A program made the position numbers and the translations under genes. The notes beneath the pieces are model-generated. The model was not told the DNA's origin. It made no database searches and saw only the letters and a program-made list of their open reading frames with translations. Shown here piece by piece: positions 20,701-29,033 of a stretch of DNA of 64,000 nt. Every line of letters starts with the position of its first letter. Positions within the stretch are counted from its first letter, which is position 1. Source of the DNA: Tsukamurella conjunctivitidis (GTDB lineage: Bacteria; Actinomycetota; Actinomycetes; Mycobacteriales; Mycobacteriaceae); contig NZ_VIGX01000009.1 in NCBI RefSeq assembly GCF_007858475.1, forward strand, positions 62,001 to 126,000, written 5' to 3'.

Positions 20701-20764
20701 ACATCTTTCGAAGCTTTCTGCCACGAATACAGGGCGATCCGTCGCAGAACGCTTCGAAAGATGT
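20701..20764. repeat. long inverted repeat (hairpin element) between echA-like gene and DUF805 gene
   Basis: Two perfect 14-base arms (20701-20714 and 20751-20764, ACATCTTTCGAAGC and its complement) enclose inner pairing TTCTGC/GCAGAA and ACG/CGT. Together this makes an imperfect stem of about 25 pairs with a 14-base loop. It is AT-richer than its surroundings. It may be a terminator, an RNA processing hairpin or a small palindromic repeat element. Confidence 0.75.
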
Positions 20765-20909
20765 TCGGCCGCAGCCACCACGGTGAGCGCAGCCACCCGG
20801 TGCCGGCCGACTCCGTGACGGACAGCACGTTGGCAGTTGGACATATTGAATCATAGAATTCCCTCCGTTAATGGCCGCGCCGGCGGCCGATGGATGCATG
20901 GGGGACTTC

Positions 20910-21386
20910 ATGACGTACGACTACGCCGCACCGCCGACAGTGGACCGGGACCCACAGGAGCTGACCGTCCCGCTGCGCGGTGCGACCTTCGGCGAAGCGG
21001 TGAAGCGCTTCTTCCAGAACTACTTCGTCGCCGCAGGTCGCGCGTCGCAGAGCGAGTACTGGTGGGCGTTGCTCCTGGTCATGCTGGTCGCGCTCGCCGC
21101 GGGTGCGCTCGCGGGGATGAGCTCGGCATTCGGTGACGGCGCCGGAGCGGGGGTGTTCCTGGTGCTGGCGGTCATCCTCATGCTCGGCCTGCTCGCCGTC
21201 GCTTTCGGGACGATCGGTTTGACGATTCGGCGCCTGCACGATGCCAACCAGTCAGGGTGGTGGTACCTCGCACTGTTCATCGTGAATCTGATCCCCGTGC
21301 TCGGCCTCCTCAGCATCGTCGGCGCCATCGTGATCGGCGTGCTGAAGAGTGATCCCGCGGGCGCCCGCTTCGACGCGCAGCCGTAG
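20910..21386 (+). CDS. DUF805 small membrane protein
   Basis: A 158-residue protein with a soluble lead of about 45 residues and three to four transmembrane helices. It contains the DUF805 hallmarks NYFVAAGRASQSEYWWALL, where the aromatic residues precede the first helix, and GLTIRRLHDANQSGWWYLALFIVNLIPVLG. The family is widespread and of unknown function; it is sometimes fused to zinc-ribbon domains. GGGGGA lies just upstream of ATG 20910; earlier in-frame starts at 20871 and 20898 are less well placed. It is followed by a very stable bidirectional terminator. Confidence 0.8.
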   Translation: MTYDYAAPPTVDRDPQELTVPLRGATFGEAVKRFFQNYFVAAGRASQSEYWWALLLVMLVALAAGALAGMSSAFGDGAGAGVFLVLAVILMLGLLAVAFGTIGLTIRRLHDANQSGWWYLALFIVNLIPVLGLLSIVGAIVIGVLKSDPAGARFDAQP

Positions 21387-21416
21387 CCGACGGCTGGCGG
21401 CACTACCGCTCCCACG

Positions 21417-21459
21417 CGAAGGGCCCGGCACCGTCGAGATGACGGTGCCGGGCCCTTCG
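21417..21459. terminator. bidirectional terminator between DUF805 gene and fadB
   Basis: A perfect 19-bp stem (21417-21435 with 21441-21459) and a 5-base loop GAGAT. Each arm carries GACGGTGC or its complement. It stands between convergent genes, 30 bases after one stop codon and 25 after the other. Confidence 0.85.
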
Positions 21460-21484
21460 GCGTACTACGGGCTAGCGGCGGGTC

Positions 21485-23656
21485 CTACTCGTAGGTCTCG
21501 CCGGCCTCGGCCTTGGCGACCAGCGAGGCGGGCGGGGTGAACTGCTCGCCGTACTTGGTCAGCTCCTGCGCGCGGGCGACGAAGGCCTTGGGGCCGACGG
21601 TGCCGTCGGGCGCGGTGTAGCCGTTGATGAACTGCAGCACGCCGCCGGTCCAGGCGGGGAAGCCGATGCCGAAGATCGAGCCGATGTTGGCGTCGGCGAC
21701 GGAGTCCATGACGCCCTCGTCGAAGCAGCGGATCGTCTCCAGCGACTCGGCGAACAGCATCCGGTCGATCATGTCCTGCAGCGGGATGTCGTTGCCGCCG
21801 GGGAACAGATCCGTCAGGCCCGGCCACAGACCGGTGCGCTTGCCGTCCACGTAGTCGTAGAAGCCGGCGCCGTCCTTGCGGCCGGTGCGGCCGGCGTCGA
21901 CCATCGCGTCGACCACGGCGTCACTGCCGTGCGCGGGCAGCGGGTTGCCGGCGGCCTCGGCGGCGGCGCGGGTCTCCTTGCGGATCTTCTGCGGCAGCGT
22001 CAGGGTCAGCTCGTCCATCAGCTGCAGCGGCGCGGCCGGGTAGCCGGCCTGCTGGCCCGCCTGCTCGATGAGCACCGGGTTGACACCCTCGCCGACGGCC
22101 GCGATGGCCTCGTTGACGAAGGTGCCGATCACGCGGGAGGTGAAGAAGCCGCGCGAGTCGTTGACCACGATCGGGGTCTTCTTGATCTGCAGCGTGTAGT
22201 CGATGACCTTGGCCAGCACCGCATCCGAGGTCTTCGCGCCGCGGATGATCTCCACCAGCGGCATCTTGTCCACGGGCGAGAAGAAGTGGATGCCGATGAA
22301 GTCCTCGGAGCGCTTGACGCCCTCGGCGAGGATGGTGATGGGCAGCGTGGAGGTGTTGGAGCCGAGGATGGCGTCGGGCTCGACGATGTCCTCGATCTCC
22401 TGGAAGACCTTGTGCTTGACCTCGACCGACTCGAAGGCGGCCTCGATCACCAGGTCCACGCCGGCGAAATCGGCGGCGTCGACGGTGGGCGTGATACGCG
22501 CGAGCAGTTCCGCCGACTTCTCGGCGGTGGTGCGGCCCTTGGCGAGCGCCTTCTCCTCCAGCTTCTCGGAGTAGGCCTTGCCGCGCTTGGCGGCGTCGAT
22601 GTCGATGTCCTTGAGGACGACCTCGATGCCGGCCTTCGCGGAGACGTACGCGATGGCCGCGCCCATCATGCCTGCGCCGATGACGCCGACCTTCTTGGCG
22701 GTGTACTTGTCGTAGCCGTCGGGTCGGCTGCCGCCGCCGTTGATCGTCTGCAGGTCGAAGAAGAACGCCTTGATCATGTTCTTCGACACCTGGCCGGTGG
22801 CCAGCGAGACGAAGTAGCGGCCCTCGATCACGCTGGCGGTGTCGAAGTCCACCATCGCGCCCTCGACCGCGGCGGCCATGATGGCGCGCGGCGCGGGCAT
22901 CGGGGCGCCCTTGAGCTGCTTGCGCAGGTTCGCGGGGAACGCCGGCAGGTTCGCGGCGATCGCCGGCGAGCTCGGCGAGCCGCCGGGGATCTTGTACCCC
23001 TTGACGTCCCACGGCTGCACGCCGCCCTCGGGGTTCTCCTTGATCCACGCCTTCGCGGCGGGCACGAGCTCCTCGACGGTGCCCACGACCTCGTGGATCA
23101 GGCCCACGTCCTTGGCCTTGGCGGGCTTCATGCGCGGGCCCTGCAGCAGGACGCCCATGAGTGCGCCCTGCAGGCCCAGCAGGCGCACGGTGCGGGTCAC
23201 GCCGCCGCCGCCGGGGAGCAGGCCCAGGGTGACCTCGGGGAGACCGATCTGCGAGCCGCGCGCGTCCGCCGCGATGCGGTGGTGCGTGGCGAGGGCGATC
23301 TCGAGGCCGCCGCCCAGGGCGGCGCCGTTGATCGCGGCGACCACGGGCTTGCCGAGGGTCTCGAGGCGACGCAGTTGCGCCTTCATCGACTCGACGTTGT
23401 CGAAGACCTGCTGCGCGTCCGCCTTGGTGGCCTGGCGGATCAGGGTCAGGTTGCCGCCGGCGAAGAAGGTCTTCTTCGCCGAGGTGAGCACGACGCCCGT
23501 GATGGAGTCCTTCTCGGCCTCCAGGCGGTCGATGGTCGCGGCCATCGACTCGCGGTACAGGTCGTTCATGGTGTTCGCGGAGCTGGTGGGGTCGTCCATC
23601 GTCAGGGTGACGATGCCGTCGGCGTCCTGCTCCCAGCGGATCATGTTCTCAGCCAT
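21485..23656 (-). CDS. fadB: fatty acid beta-oxidation multifunctional protein (enoyl-CoA hydratase / 3-hydroxyacyl-CoA dehydrogenase)
   Basis: A 723-residue trifunctional-type alpha subunit. Residues 1-200 form the crotonase domain (IVTLTMDDPTSSANTMND, TFFAGGNLTLI, AAINGAALGGGLEIALATHHRI). Near residue 325 the Rossmann fold KKVGVIGAGMMGAAIAYVSAKAG begins the NAD-dependent 3-hydroxyacyl-CoA dehydrogenase domain, with SNTSTLPI and GIHFFSPVDKMPLVEII; the C-terminal dehydrogenase domain completes it. It should hydrate enoyl-CoA and oxidise the 3-hydroxyacyl-CoA, then hand the product to FadA. It follows fadA by 33 bases, so fadA-fadB is one operon, as for Rv0859-Rv0860. Confidence 0.93.
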   Translation of the reverse strand: MAENMIRWEQDADGIVTLTMDDPTSSANTMNDLYRESMAATIDRLEAEKDSITGVVLTSAKKTFFAGGNLTLIRQATKADAQQVFDNVESMKAQLRRLETLGKPVVAAINGAALGGGLEIALATHHRIAADARGSQIGLPEVTLGLLPGGGGVTRTVRLLGLQGALMGVLLQGPRMKPAKAKDVGLIHEVVGTVEELVPAAKAWIKENPEGGVQPWDVKGYKIPGGSPSSPAIAANLPAFPANLRKQLKGAPMPAPRAIMAAAVEGAMVDFDTASVIEGRYFVSLATGQVSKNMIKAFFFDLQTINGGGSRPDGYDKYTAKKVGVIGAGMMGAAIAYVSAKAGIEVVLKDIDIDAAKRGKAYSEKLEEKALAKGRTTAEKSAELLARITPTVDAADFAGVDLVIEAAFESVEVKHKVFQEIEDIVEPDAILGSNTSTLPITILAEGVKRSEDFIGIHFFSPVDKMPLVEIIRGAKTSDAVLAKVIDYTLQIKKTPIVVNDSRGFFTSRVIGTFVNEAIAAVGEGVNPVLIEQAGQQAGYPAAPLQLMDELTLTLPQKIRKETRAAAEAAGNPLPAHGSDAVVDAMVDAGRTGRKDGAGFYDYVDGKRTGLWPGLTDLFPGGNDIPLQDMIDRMLFAESLETIRCFDEGVMDSVADANIGSIFGIGFPAWTGGVLQFINGYTAPDGTVGPKAFVARAQELTKYGEQFTPPASLVAKAEAGETYE

Positions 23657-23689
23657 GTCAGTTGTTGTCTCCGTAGTCTTTCCGGCCGG

Positions 23690-24901
23690 TCAGAGGCGCT
23701 CGATGATGGTGGCGATGCCCATGCCGCCGCCGACGCACAGGGTCATCAGGCCGTAGCGGCCGCCGGTGCGCTCGAGGTTGTCGAGCACCGTCGAGACCAG
23801 CATCGCGCCGGTCGCGCCGAGTGGGTGGCCGAGCGCGATGGCGCCGCCCAGGGGGTTGACCTGCTCGCGCTCGAGCTTCATGTCCTTCATCCAGCGGAGC
23901 ACGACGGACGCGAAGGCCTCGTTGAGCTCCCAGTGGTCGATCTGCTCCTTGCTCAGCCCGGCGGCGGCGAGGACCTTCTCGGTGGCCGGCGTGGGGCCGG
24001 TGAGCATGATGGTGGGCTCCGAGCCCGTGACCGCGGTGGCGACGATGCGGCCGCGCGGGGTCAGGCCGGCCTTCTGGCCGCCCTTCTCGTTGCCGATCAG
24101 CAGCAGGGCGGCACCGTCGACGATGCCCGAACTGTTGCCGCCCGTGTGGACGTGGTTGATCTTCGGGACGGTGTAGTACTTCTGCAGCGCGACGGCGTCG
24201 AAGCCGCCCATCTCGCCGATGCCGTCGAAGGCCGGACGGAGCTTGCCCAGGCCCTCGAGCGTGGTGCCGGGGCGGCGGTGCTCGTCGTTGTCGAGCACGG
24301 TCAGGCCGTTGATGTCCTTGACGGGCACGACGGACTTGGCGAACCAGCCGTTCTCCCACGCGGCCGCGGCGTTGGCCTGCGACTGCACGGCGTACTGGTC
24401 GACGTCCTCGCGGGTGTAGCCGTCGATCGACGCGATGAGGTCGGCGCCGATGCCCTGCGGCACGAAGTAGGTGTCGTAATTGGTGGTGACGTCCTGGTGC
24501 ATGGCACCGCCGTCGGAGCCGAGCGGCACGCGCGACATCGACTCGACGCCGCCCGCGAGGACGAGGTCGTCGCCGAGACCGGCGGCGACCTTCTGGGCGG
24601 CCATGTTGGTGGCCTCCAGACCGGACGCGCAGAACCGGTTGATCTGCACGCCGGCGACGGTCTCGGGCAGGCCCGCGACGGTGGCGGCGGTCCGGGCGAT
24701 GTCGCCGCCCTGCTCGCCGACCGGCGAGACGACGCCGAGCACGATGTCGTCGATCGCGGCCGGGTCCATGGTGGGGTAGCGGTTCTTGAGCTCGTCGATC
24801 AGGCCGACCACCAGGTCCAGGGGCTTGGTGGCGTGCAGGGCGCCACCGCGCTGCTTGCCGCGCGGCGTGCGGATCGCCTCGTAGATGAATGCTTCGGGCA
24901 C
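23690..24901 (-). CDS. fadA: acetyl-CoA C-acyltransferase (thiolase)
   Basis: A 403-residue thiolase that cleaves 3-ketoacyl-CoA with CoA at the end of the beta-oxidation cycle and partners FadB. The catalytic cysteine is in [14 protein letters not shown] near residue 93. The later motifs [25 protein letters not shown] and CVGGGMGIA hold the catalytic histidine and the second cysteine. The sequence is complete and matches the usual length. The ATG at 24901 is preceded by GGAAGGA. The intergenic region to fadD5 carries overlapping palindromes that can control both directions. Confidence 0.93.
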   Translation of the reverse strand: MPEAFIYEAIRTPRGKQRGGALHATKPLDLVVGLIDELKNRYPTMDPAAIDDIVLGVVSPVGEQGGDIARTAATVAGLPETVAGVQINRFCASGLEATNMAAQKVAAGLGDDLVLAGGVESMSRVPLGSDGGAMHQDVTTNYDTYFVPQGIGADLIASIDGYTREDVDQYAVQSQANAAAAWENGWFAKSVVPVKDINGLTVLDNDEHRRPGTTLEGLGKLRPAFDGIGEMGGFDAVALQKYYTVPKINHVHTGGNSSGIVDGAALLLIGNEKGGQKAGLTPRGRIVATAVTGSEPTIMLTGPTPATEKVLAAAGLSKEQIDHWELNEAFASVVLRWMKDMKLEREQVNPLGGAIALGHPLGATGAMLVSTVLDNLERTGGRYGLMTLCVGGGMGIATIIERL

Positions 24902-24981
24902 GGTGTTCCTTCCATGGGTGCTGTCTCGGGGAATGTCACAAGTGAATCACTATTCTTTAACTTTGCGCGATTCGGCTCCCG

Positions 24982-25000
24982 TCGAACATGTTCTAGAACA
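24982..25000. promoter_or_regulatory. overlapping palindromic operators between fadA and fadD5
   Basis: GAACATGTTC (24984-24993) overlaps the perfect palindrome TGTTCTAGAACA (24989-25000). The 14 bases from 24982 fit TNNAACNNGTTNNA, the published consensus for KstR, the TetR-type sterol-catabolism repressor of mycobacteria and rhodococci. KstR itself is not in the window, so the regulator is an inference. Confidence 0.6.
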
Positions 25001-25011
25001 CAATCGCATAC

Positions 25012-26595
25012 ATGACGTCACTTGAGAACATCGCCTGGTTCCCCCGCGGCGAGGAACCCCGCAGCTCGCAGCGCAACACCTGGAACAACAGCGTCCGCAA
25101 TCACGCCGTCATGCGCGGAGACCAGGTGGCCCTGCGGTACCTCGACAAGGAGGTCACGTGGGCGGGGCTGGCCGAGCGCGTCGGGGCCTTCGCCGGCGCC
25201 CTCGCGGAGCGCGGCATCGGAGCCGGCGACCGGGTGCTCATCCTGGGGCTCAATCGCATCGAGTACGTCGAGGCCGCGCTCGGCGTCACCGCGCTCGGCG
25301 CGATCGCGGTCCCGGTCAACTTCCGCATGGCACCGCCCGAGGTCGCCTACCTGGTGCAGGACACCCTGTGCAGCGCCGTGATCTACGAGGCGCCCTTCGA
25401 CCCGCTGGTCGCGGGCGTCGCCGCGACGGGCGCCGATTTCGGCCTGCGCATCCGGTTCGACGGTGCCGACGAGTCCGCCGGGGCCCTCGGCTTCGAGGAC
25501 CTGGTCGCGGAGGGCCGGCCCGACCCGCACGCCGACGTGCCGGAGGACTTCCCGGCGCTGATCATGTACACCTCGGGCACCACGGGCCGCCCCAAGGGCG
25601 CGGTGCTCACCCACGTCAACATGGCGGCGCAGGGCTGGAACAACCTGGTCGCGCCCGGCGTCGTCGATCCCGACGCCGTGGGCGCCGTCGCCGTCCCGCT
25701 GTTCCACATCGCGGGCTTCGGGGTGCTCGCCACCGCCTTCCTGCAGGGCCTGACCTCCGTGATCTTCCCGCTCGGCGCCTTCGATCCGGCGCAGACGCTC
25801 GACGCCCTGGAGCGCGAGGGCATCACCAGCATGTTCATGGTGCCCATGCAGTGGCAGCTCGCGGTGAACGAGCAGAAGGCGCGCCCGCGCAACCTCAAGC
25901 TCAAGTTCGTGTGGTGGGGAGCCGCACCGGCGAGCGAGACGCTCCTGCGCGAGCTCGCCGCGACCTTCCCCGACGCCGAGATCTGCGCGGTCTTCGGCCA
26001 GACCGAGATGTCGCCGGTCACCTGCGCGCTCTCCGGCGCCGACACGCTCCGCAAGTTCGGCTCCGTCGGCAAGGTCGTCCGCACCGTCGCCGCGCGGGTC
26101 ATCGACTCCGAGGGCAACGACGTGCCGCGCGGTGAGGTGGGCGAGATCGTCTACCGCGGCCCCAACATGATGTCGGGCTACTGGAACAACCTCGAGGCCA
26201 CCGAGGAGGCCTTCCACGGCGGCTGGTTCCACTCCGGAGACCTCGTGCGCATGGACGAGGAGGGCTTCGTCTACGTCATCGACCGCGCGAAGGACATGGT
26301 GATCTCCGGCGGCGAGAACATCTACTCGGTGGAGGTCGAGAACGCTGTCGCGGCGCATCCCGACGTCACCGAGGTCGCGGTGATCGGCAAGCCCGATGAG
26401 CGGTTCGGCGAGGCCGTGGTGGCGGTGGTGCAATTGCGTGAGGGCGCCGAGCTCACCGTCGAATCGCTGTCGGAGTTCCTCAACGACCACATCGCGCGCT
26501 ACAAGCATCCGCGCCACCTGTTCGTGATCGACGCGCTGCCGCGCAACCCCACCGGCAAGGTCACCAAGCCCGTCCTGCGCCAGCAGTTCGGGTGA
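25012..26595 (+). CDS. fadD5: FadD5-like fatty-acyl-CoA synthetase
   Basis: A 527-residue ANL-superfamily enzyme that activates carboxylic acids through an acyl-AMP to acyl-CoA. The P-loop MYTSGTTGRPKGA is near residue 185, followed by VPLFHIAGFGV, the FGQTEMSPVT motif, GWFHSGDLVRMDEEGFVYVIDRAKDMVISGGENIY, and the C-terminal lysine region PRNPTGKVTK. Wording of the motifs (PLGAFDP, FGQTEMSPVTC, RGEVGEIVYRGP) is closest to FadD5, which heads the mce1 operon in M. tuberculosis and supports use of recycled mycolic acids. Here it is separate from the mce genes by five kilobases. The ATG at 25012 lies 12 bases after the operator, so the message may be leaderless or very short-leadered. Confidence 0.88.
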   Translation: MTSLENIAWFPRGEEPRSSQRNTWNNSVRNHAVMRGDQVALRYLDKEVTWAGLAERVGAFAGALAERGIGAGDRVLILGLNRIEYVEAALGVTALGAIAVPVNFRMAPPEVAYLVQDTLCSAVIYEAPFDPLVAGVAATGADFGLRIRFDGADESAGALGFEDLVAEGRPDPHADVPEDFPALIMYTSGTTGRPKGAVLTHVNMAAQGWNNLVAPGVVDPDAVGAVAVPLFHIAGFGVLATAFLQGLTSVIFPLGAFDPAQTLDALEREGITSMFMVPMQWQLAVNEQKARPRNLKLKFVWWGAAPASETLLRELAATFPDAEICAVFGQTEMSPVTCALSGADTLRKFGSVGKVVRTVAARVIDSEGNDVPRGEVGEIVYRGPNMMSGYWNNLEATEEAFHGGWFHSGDLVRMDEEGFVYVIDRAKDMVISGGENIYSVEVENAVAAHPDVTEVAVIGKPDERFGEAVVAVVQLREGAELTVESLSEFLNDHIARYKHPRHLFVIDALPRNPTGKVTKPVLRQQFG

Positions 26596-26614
26596 TTCCG
26601 GGCGGCCTGCGCCC

Positions 26615-26655
26615 TGCGGTGGATCGCTCCCGCTCAGTGGGCACGGTCCACCGCA
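26615..26655 (+). terminator. hairpin after fadD5
   Basis: TGCGGTGGA at 26615-26623 pairs with 26647-26655, with weaker pairing inside the 23-base loop. It lies 20 bases after the fadD5 stop codon. Confidence 0.5.
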
Positions 26656-26755
26656 CGCCGGTCACGGCGGGCGGCACCCGTGCAGCACGCCGGGAGCGCG
26701 CCGCTGCGGGCGCCCTCCCCGCGGGCCCCCGCGTGTCGACCGGCGATGAAGCCCG

Positions 26756-27700
26756 TCAGACGAGCGGGCGGCCGAGCCTCGTGCGCAGGCGCAGGTCGGC
26801 GAGCAGCAGCCGGTAGGGCAGGCGGCGCAGCGCGAGCGGCACGAATCCGTTCGCGAACGCGACGGCGCGCCAGAACCGGTCGAACCGGCGCTGGTCGCGG
26901 TCGGTCCACTCGATCTCCATCGCCTCCCGGAAGCGCGGGGCGAGGAAGCCGGCGGTCAGGAACCGGTTGAACGCCTTCAGCGGCATCGGCAGGTTGCCGA
27001 CGAAAGTGAAGTCGACCAGCTGTCGCAGGTACGCCCGGGTGGTCTCGTCGGGCGTGATCTTCTGCTCGCACAGCTCGACCCAGGTCGCGTCGAACTCGTC
27101 GGGTGTGGCCGGCCACAGCGCCGCGGGCACCTGCAGCGTCGTGCCGAGCGGCGCGGAATCGCGATAGAACAGGGCACGCTGCGCGCGGTCCATCCGCCCG
27201 CGCAGCAGCTGGTGCGTGTCCTCGAAGCCCACGTACAGGCACATCGCGACCCACAACTGCAGGCCCCGGTCCATCGCGTTGTACTTCACCGGACTCGCCG
27301 CGGTGCTGCGGACCTGGCGGTGCGCGGTGTTCACCGCCTCGCGGTACCGCTCCTTGTCGGTGGGCGTGCCGAGGATCGCGACCGCGAGGTAGGAGATCGT
27401 GGTGCGGGTGCGCTTGACCGGATGCTTGTACAGCGCGCCGGATTCGACGGGCGACTCCATCACGCCGTACGCCACGGGCCGGTTCAGGAGTTGCATGACC
27501 ACGTTGGCGGCGCCCTCCGCGAGGGAGGCGATGTCCATGGACTCCGCCATCGTGGTGAGGAGGTGCGCGGGGCGTTGCGGTGCGGTGATCGCGATCCGGT
27601 AGCCGCCGGCCACCGGGTCCACGACGTGCTCCGGCGGCGACGACGGTGCGGTGCCGACCGCCGCGGGGCTCGTGGCTTTCGGCTCGGCGCTCGTGGTCAT
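26756..27700 (-). CDS. DUF2236 (MpaB-like, latex-clearing-protein fold) oxygenase, copy 1
   Basis: A 314-residue protein of the DUF2236 family, which includes fungal MpaB and the haem-dependent rubber oxygenase Lcp. Visible family features are the helical core ANVVMQLLNRPVAYGV, VNTAHRQVR, and VAMCLYVGFEDTHQLL, where the histidine and arginine positions fit haem-binding helices. The expected reaction is oxygen-dependent cleavage or hydroxylation of a lipid-like substrate, but this member's activity is unknown. ATG 27700 follows GAGAGGAA. It is divergent from the tandem TetR gene; a palindrome GTGAACGTTCAC lies 36 bases upstream, so repression by that regulator is likely. A paralogue sits on the other side of the regulator. 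Confidence 0.8.
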   Translation of the reverse strand: MTTSAEPKATSPAAVGTAPSSPPEHVVDPVAGGYRIAITAPQRPAHLLTTMAESMDIASLAEGAANVVMQLLNRPVAYGVMESPVESGALYKHPVKRTRTTISYLAVAILGTPTDKERYREAVNTAHRQVRSTAASPVKYNAMDRGLQLWVAMCLYVGFEDTHQLLRGRMDRAQRALFYRDSAPLGTTLQVPAALWPATPDEFDATWVELCEQKITPDETTRAYLRQLVDFTFVGNLPMPLKAFNRFLTAGFLAPRFREAMEIEWTDRDQRRFDRFWRAVAFANGFVPLALRRLPYRLLLADLRLRTRLGRPLV

Positions 27701-27735
27701 GCGGGTTCCTCTCGGTCGTTCCACCGATCCGGTGT

Positions 27736-27747
27736 GTGAACGTTCAC
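27736..27747. promoter_or_regulatory. TetR-type operator, perfect palindrome
   Basis: GTGAACGTTCAC is a perfect 12-base palindrome between the divergent DUF2236 and TetR genes. On the reverse strand TATAAG, a good -10 hexamer, sits immediately before it, so a bound protein would block transcription of the DUF2236 gene. Confidence 0.6.
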
Positions 27748-27831
27748 TTACTTATAGAGTTGACGGTACACCGCGGACGGGCTCCCGACAGTGAGTACTC
27801 TCGATGCGGACTTGTGTGAAGAGGAGTAGAC

Positions 27832-29016
27832 GTGACCCAGGCGCGGCGGAAGCGGCCCAAGGACCGGCGCGAGCAGATCGCGCGGGTCGCCGCTGAGGAC
27901 TTCTCCCGGCGCGGCTATCACGGCGTCGGGATCGAGGAGATCGCGGCGTCGCTCGACATCAGCGGTCCCGCCGTCTACCGGCACTTCCCGAACAAGTACG
28001 CGCTGCTGGAGCACGCCATCACCTCCGCCTCCGACGCGCTGTGCAACGCGGTCGACGCCGCCGCCGAGGCGACCGCGGGGCGGGCGCCGGGCGCGCGGAT
28101 CGACGCGATCATCGAGGCGGCCCTGGGGGTCTCGTTCGAGCGCCGCAACACGGGCGGCCTGTTCCGCTGGGAGCAGCGACTCCTCGAGGGCGCCGACCGG
28201 GCGCGGATCCGCGAGCAGCTCACCGCGATGATCGGCACCGTCGCCGATGCCGCCGCGCCGGCGCTGCCGGGCGTGGACCGGGCCGAGATCGAGCTGCGCA
28301 GCGTGGCGCTGATCAGCGTGACGGGCAGCGTCACCGCGCACCGCACCGTCCTGGCCCAGAAGCGCGCGGAGGCCGTGCTCGGCGCGGCGGCGCGGCAGGA
28401 ACTGGCGCTGCCCGCTCCGCCGGTGCCGTACACCGTCGCGCCCCCGCCGGAGCCCACCCCCGACGCGGGACGCCAGGAGCAGGTACTGGTCGAGGCGATC
28501 GAGCAGATCTTCCGGCACGGCTTCCACAACGTGAGCATGGGCCAGATCGGACGCGCGGCCGGGATCGTCCCGTCGGGCATGTACCGCTATTTCCCCAGCA
28601 AGGCGGGCATCCTGGTCAGCGCCCTGGACCAGGCGGCCAAGGGGGTGGCCGACGCGATCGACGAGGTCCATTCGACGGTGCCGGACCCCGCGGCCCGGCT
28701 CGCGGCGCTCGCGCAGGCCTACGTGCAGTTGTCCTTCCTCCGGGCCAAGCTGATGACGGTGTACTTCCGGGAGATCGGCAACGTCCCGGACGCGGACCGC
28801 AGCCGCCTCGCCGGGATCCAGCGCGCCAACATCGCCGCGTTCGCCGATGCCGTGGTCGCGGTGCGACCGGAGCTCAGCGCCGCCGAGGCCGTCTTCCTCG
28901 TGCACGCCGCGTTCGCGGTCGTCTTCGACGTGGGCCGCACGCGCCGGTTCGACCCGGACCCGTCGTTCCAGGCCGAGGTCTACGCCCTCGTCTGTGCGGT
29001 GCTGTTCCCGGCCTGA
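27832..29016 (+). CDS. tandem TetR regulator with two DNA-binding domains
   Basis: A 394-residue protein made of two complete TetR units. The first helix-turn-helix is GYHGVGIEEIAASLDISGPAVYRHFPNKYALLEHAI at about residues 28-63; the second is GFHNVSMGQIGRAAGIVPSGMYRYFPSKAGILVSAL at about 227-262. Each is followed by its own helical ligand-binding part. A single chain could therefore act as a covalent dimer. Most TetR proteins have one such unit, about 200 residues. AGGAG precedes GTG 27832. It lies between two DUF2236 genes and beside the mce operon, so it probably controls lipid-related genes in response to an acyl ligand; this is inferred from context. Confidence 0.88.
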   Translation: MTQARRKRPKDRREQIARVAAEDFSRRGYHGVGIEEIAASLDISGPAVYRHFPNKYALLEHAITSASDALCNAVDAAAEATAGRAPGARIDAIIEAALGVSFERRNTGGLFRWEQRLLEGADRARIREQLTAMIGTVADAAAPALPGVDRAEIELRSVALISVTGSVTAHRTVLAQKRAEAVLGAAARQELALPAPPVPYTVAPPPEPTPDAGRQEQVLVEAIEQIFRHGFHNVSMGQIGRAAGIVPSGMYRYFPSKAGILVSALDQAAKGVADAIDEVHSTVPDPAARLAALAQAYVQLSFLRAKLMTVYFREIGNVPDADRSRLAGIQRANIAAFADAVVAVRPELSAAEAVFLVHAAFAVVFDVGRTRRFDPDPSFQAEVYALVCAVLFPA

Positions 29017-29033
29017 CCCGGCGATCCCGCCGC

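Noticed and set aside
21929-25015. 1028-codon open frame on the + strand
   Set aside because: It is antisense to fadB and fadA, which have complete domains and catalytic residues.
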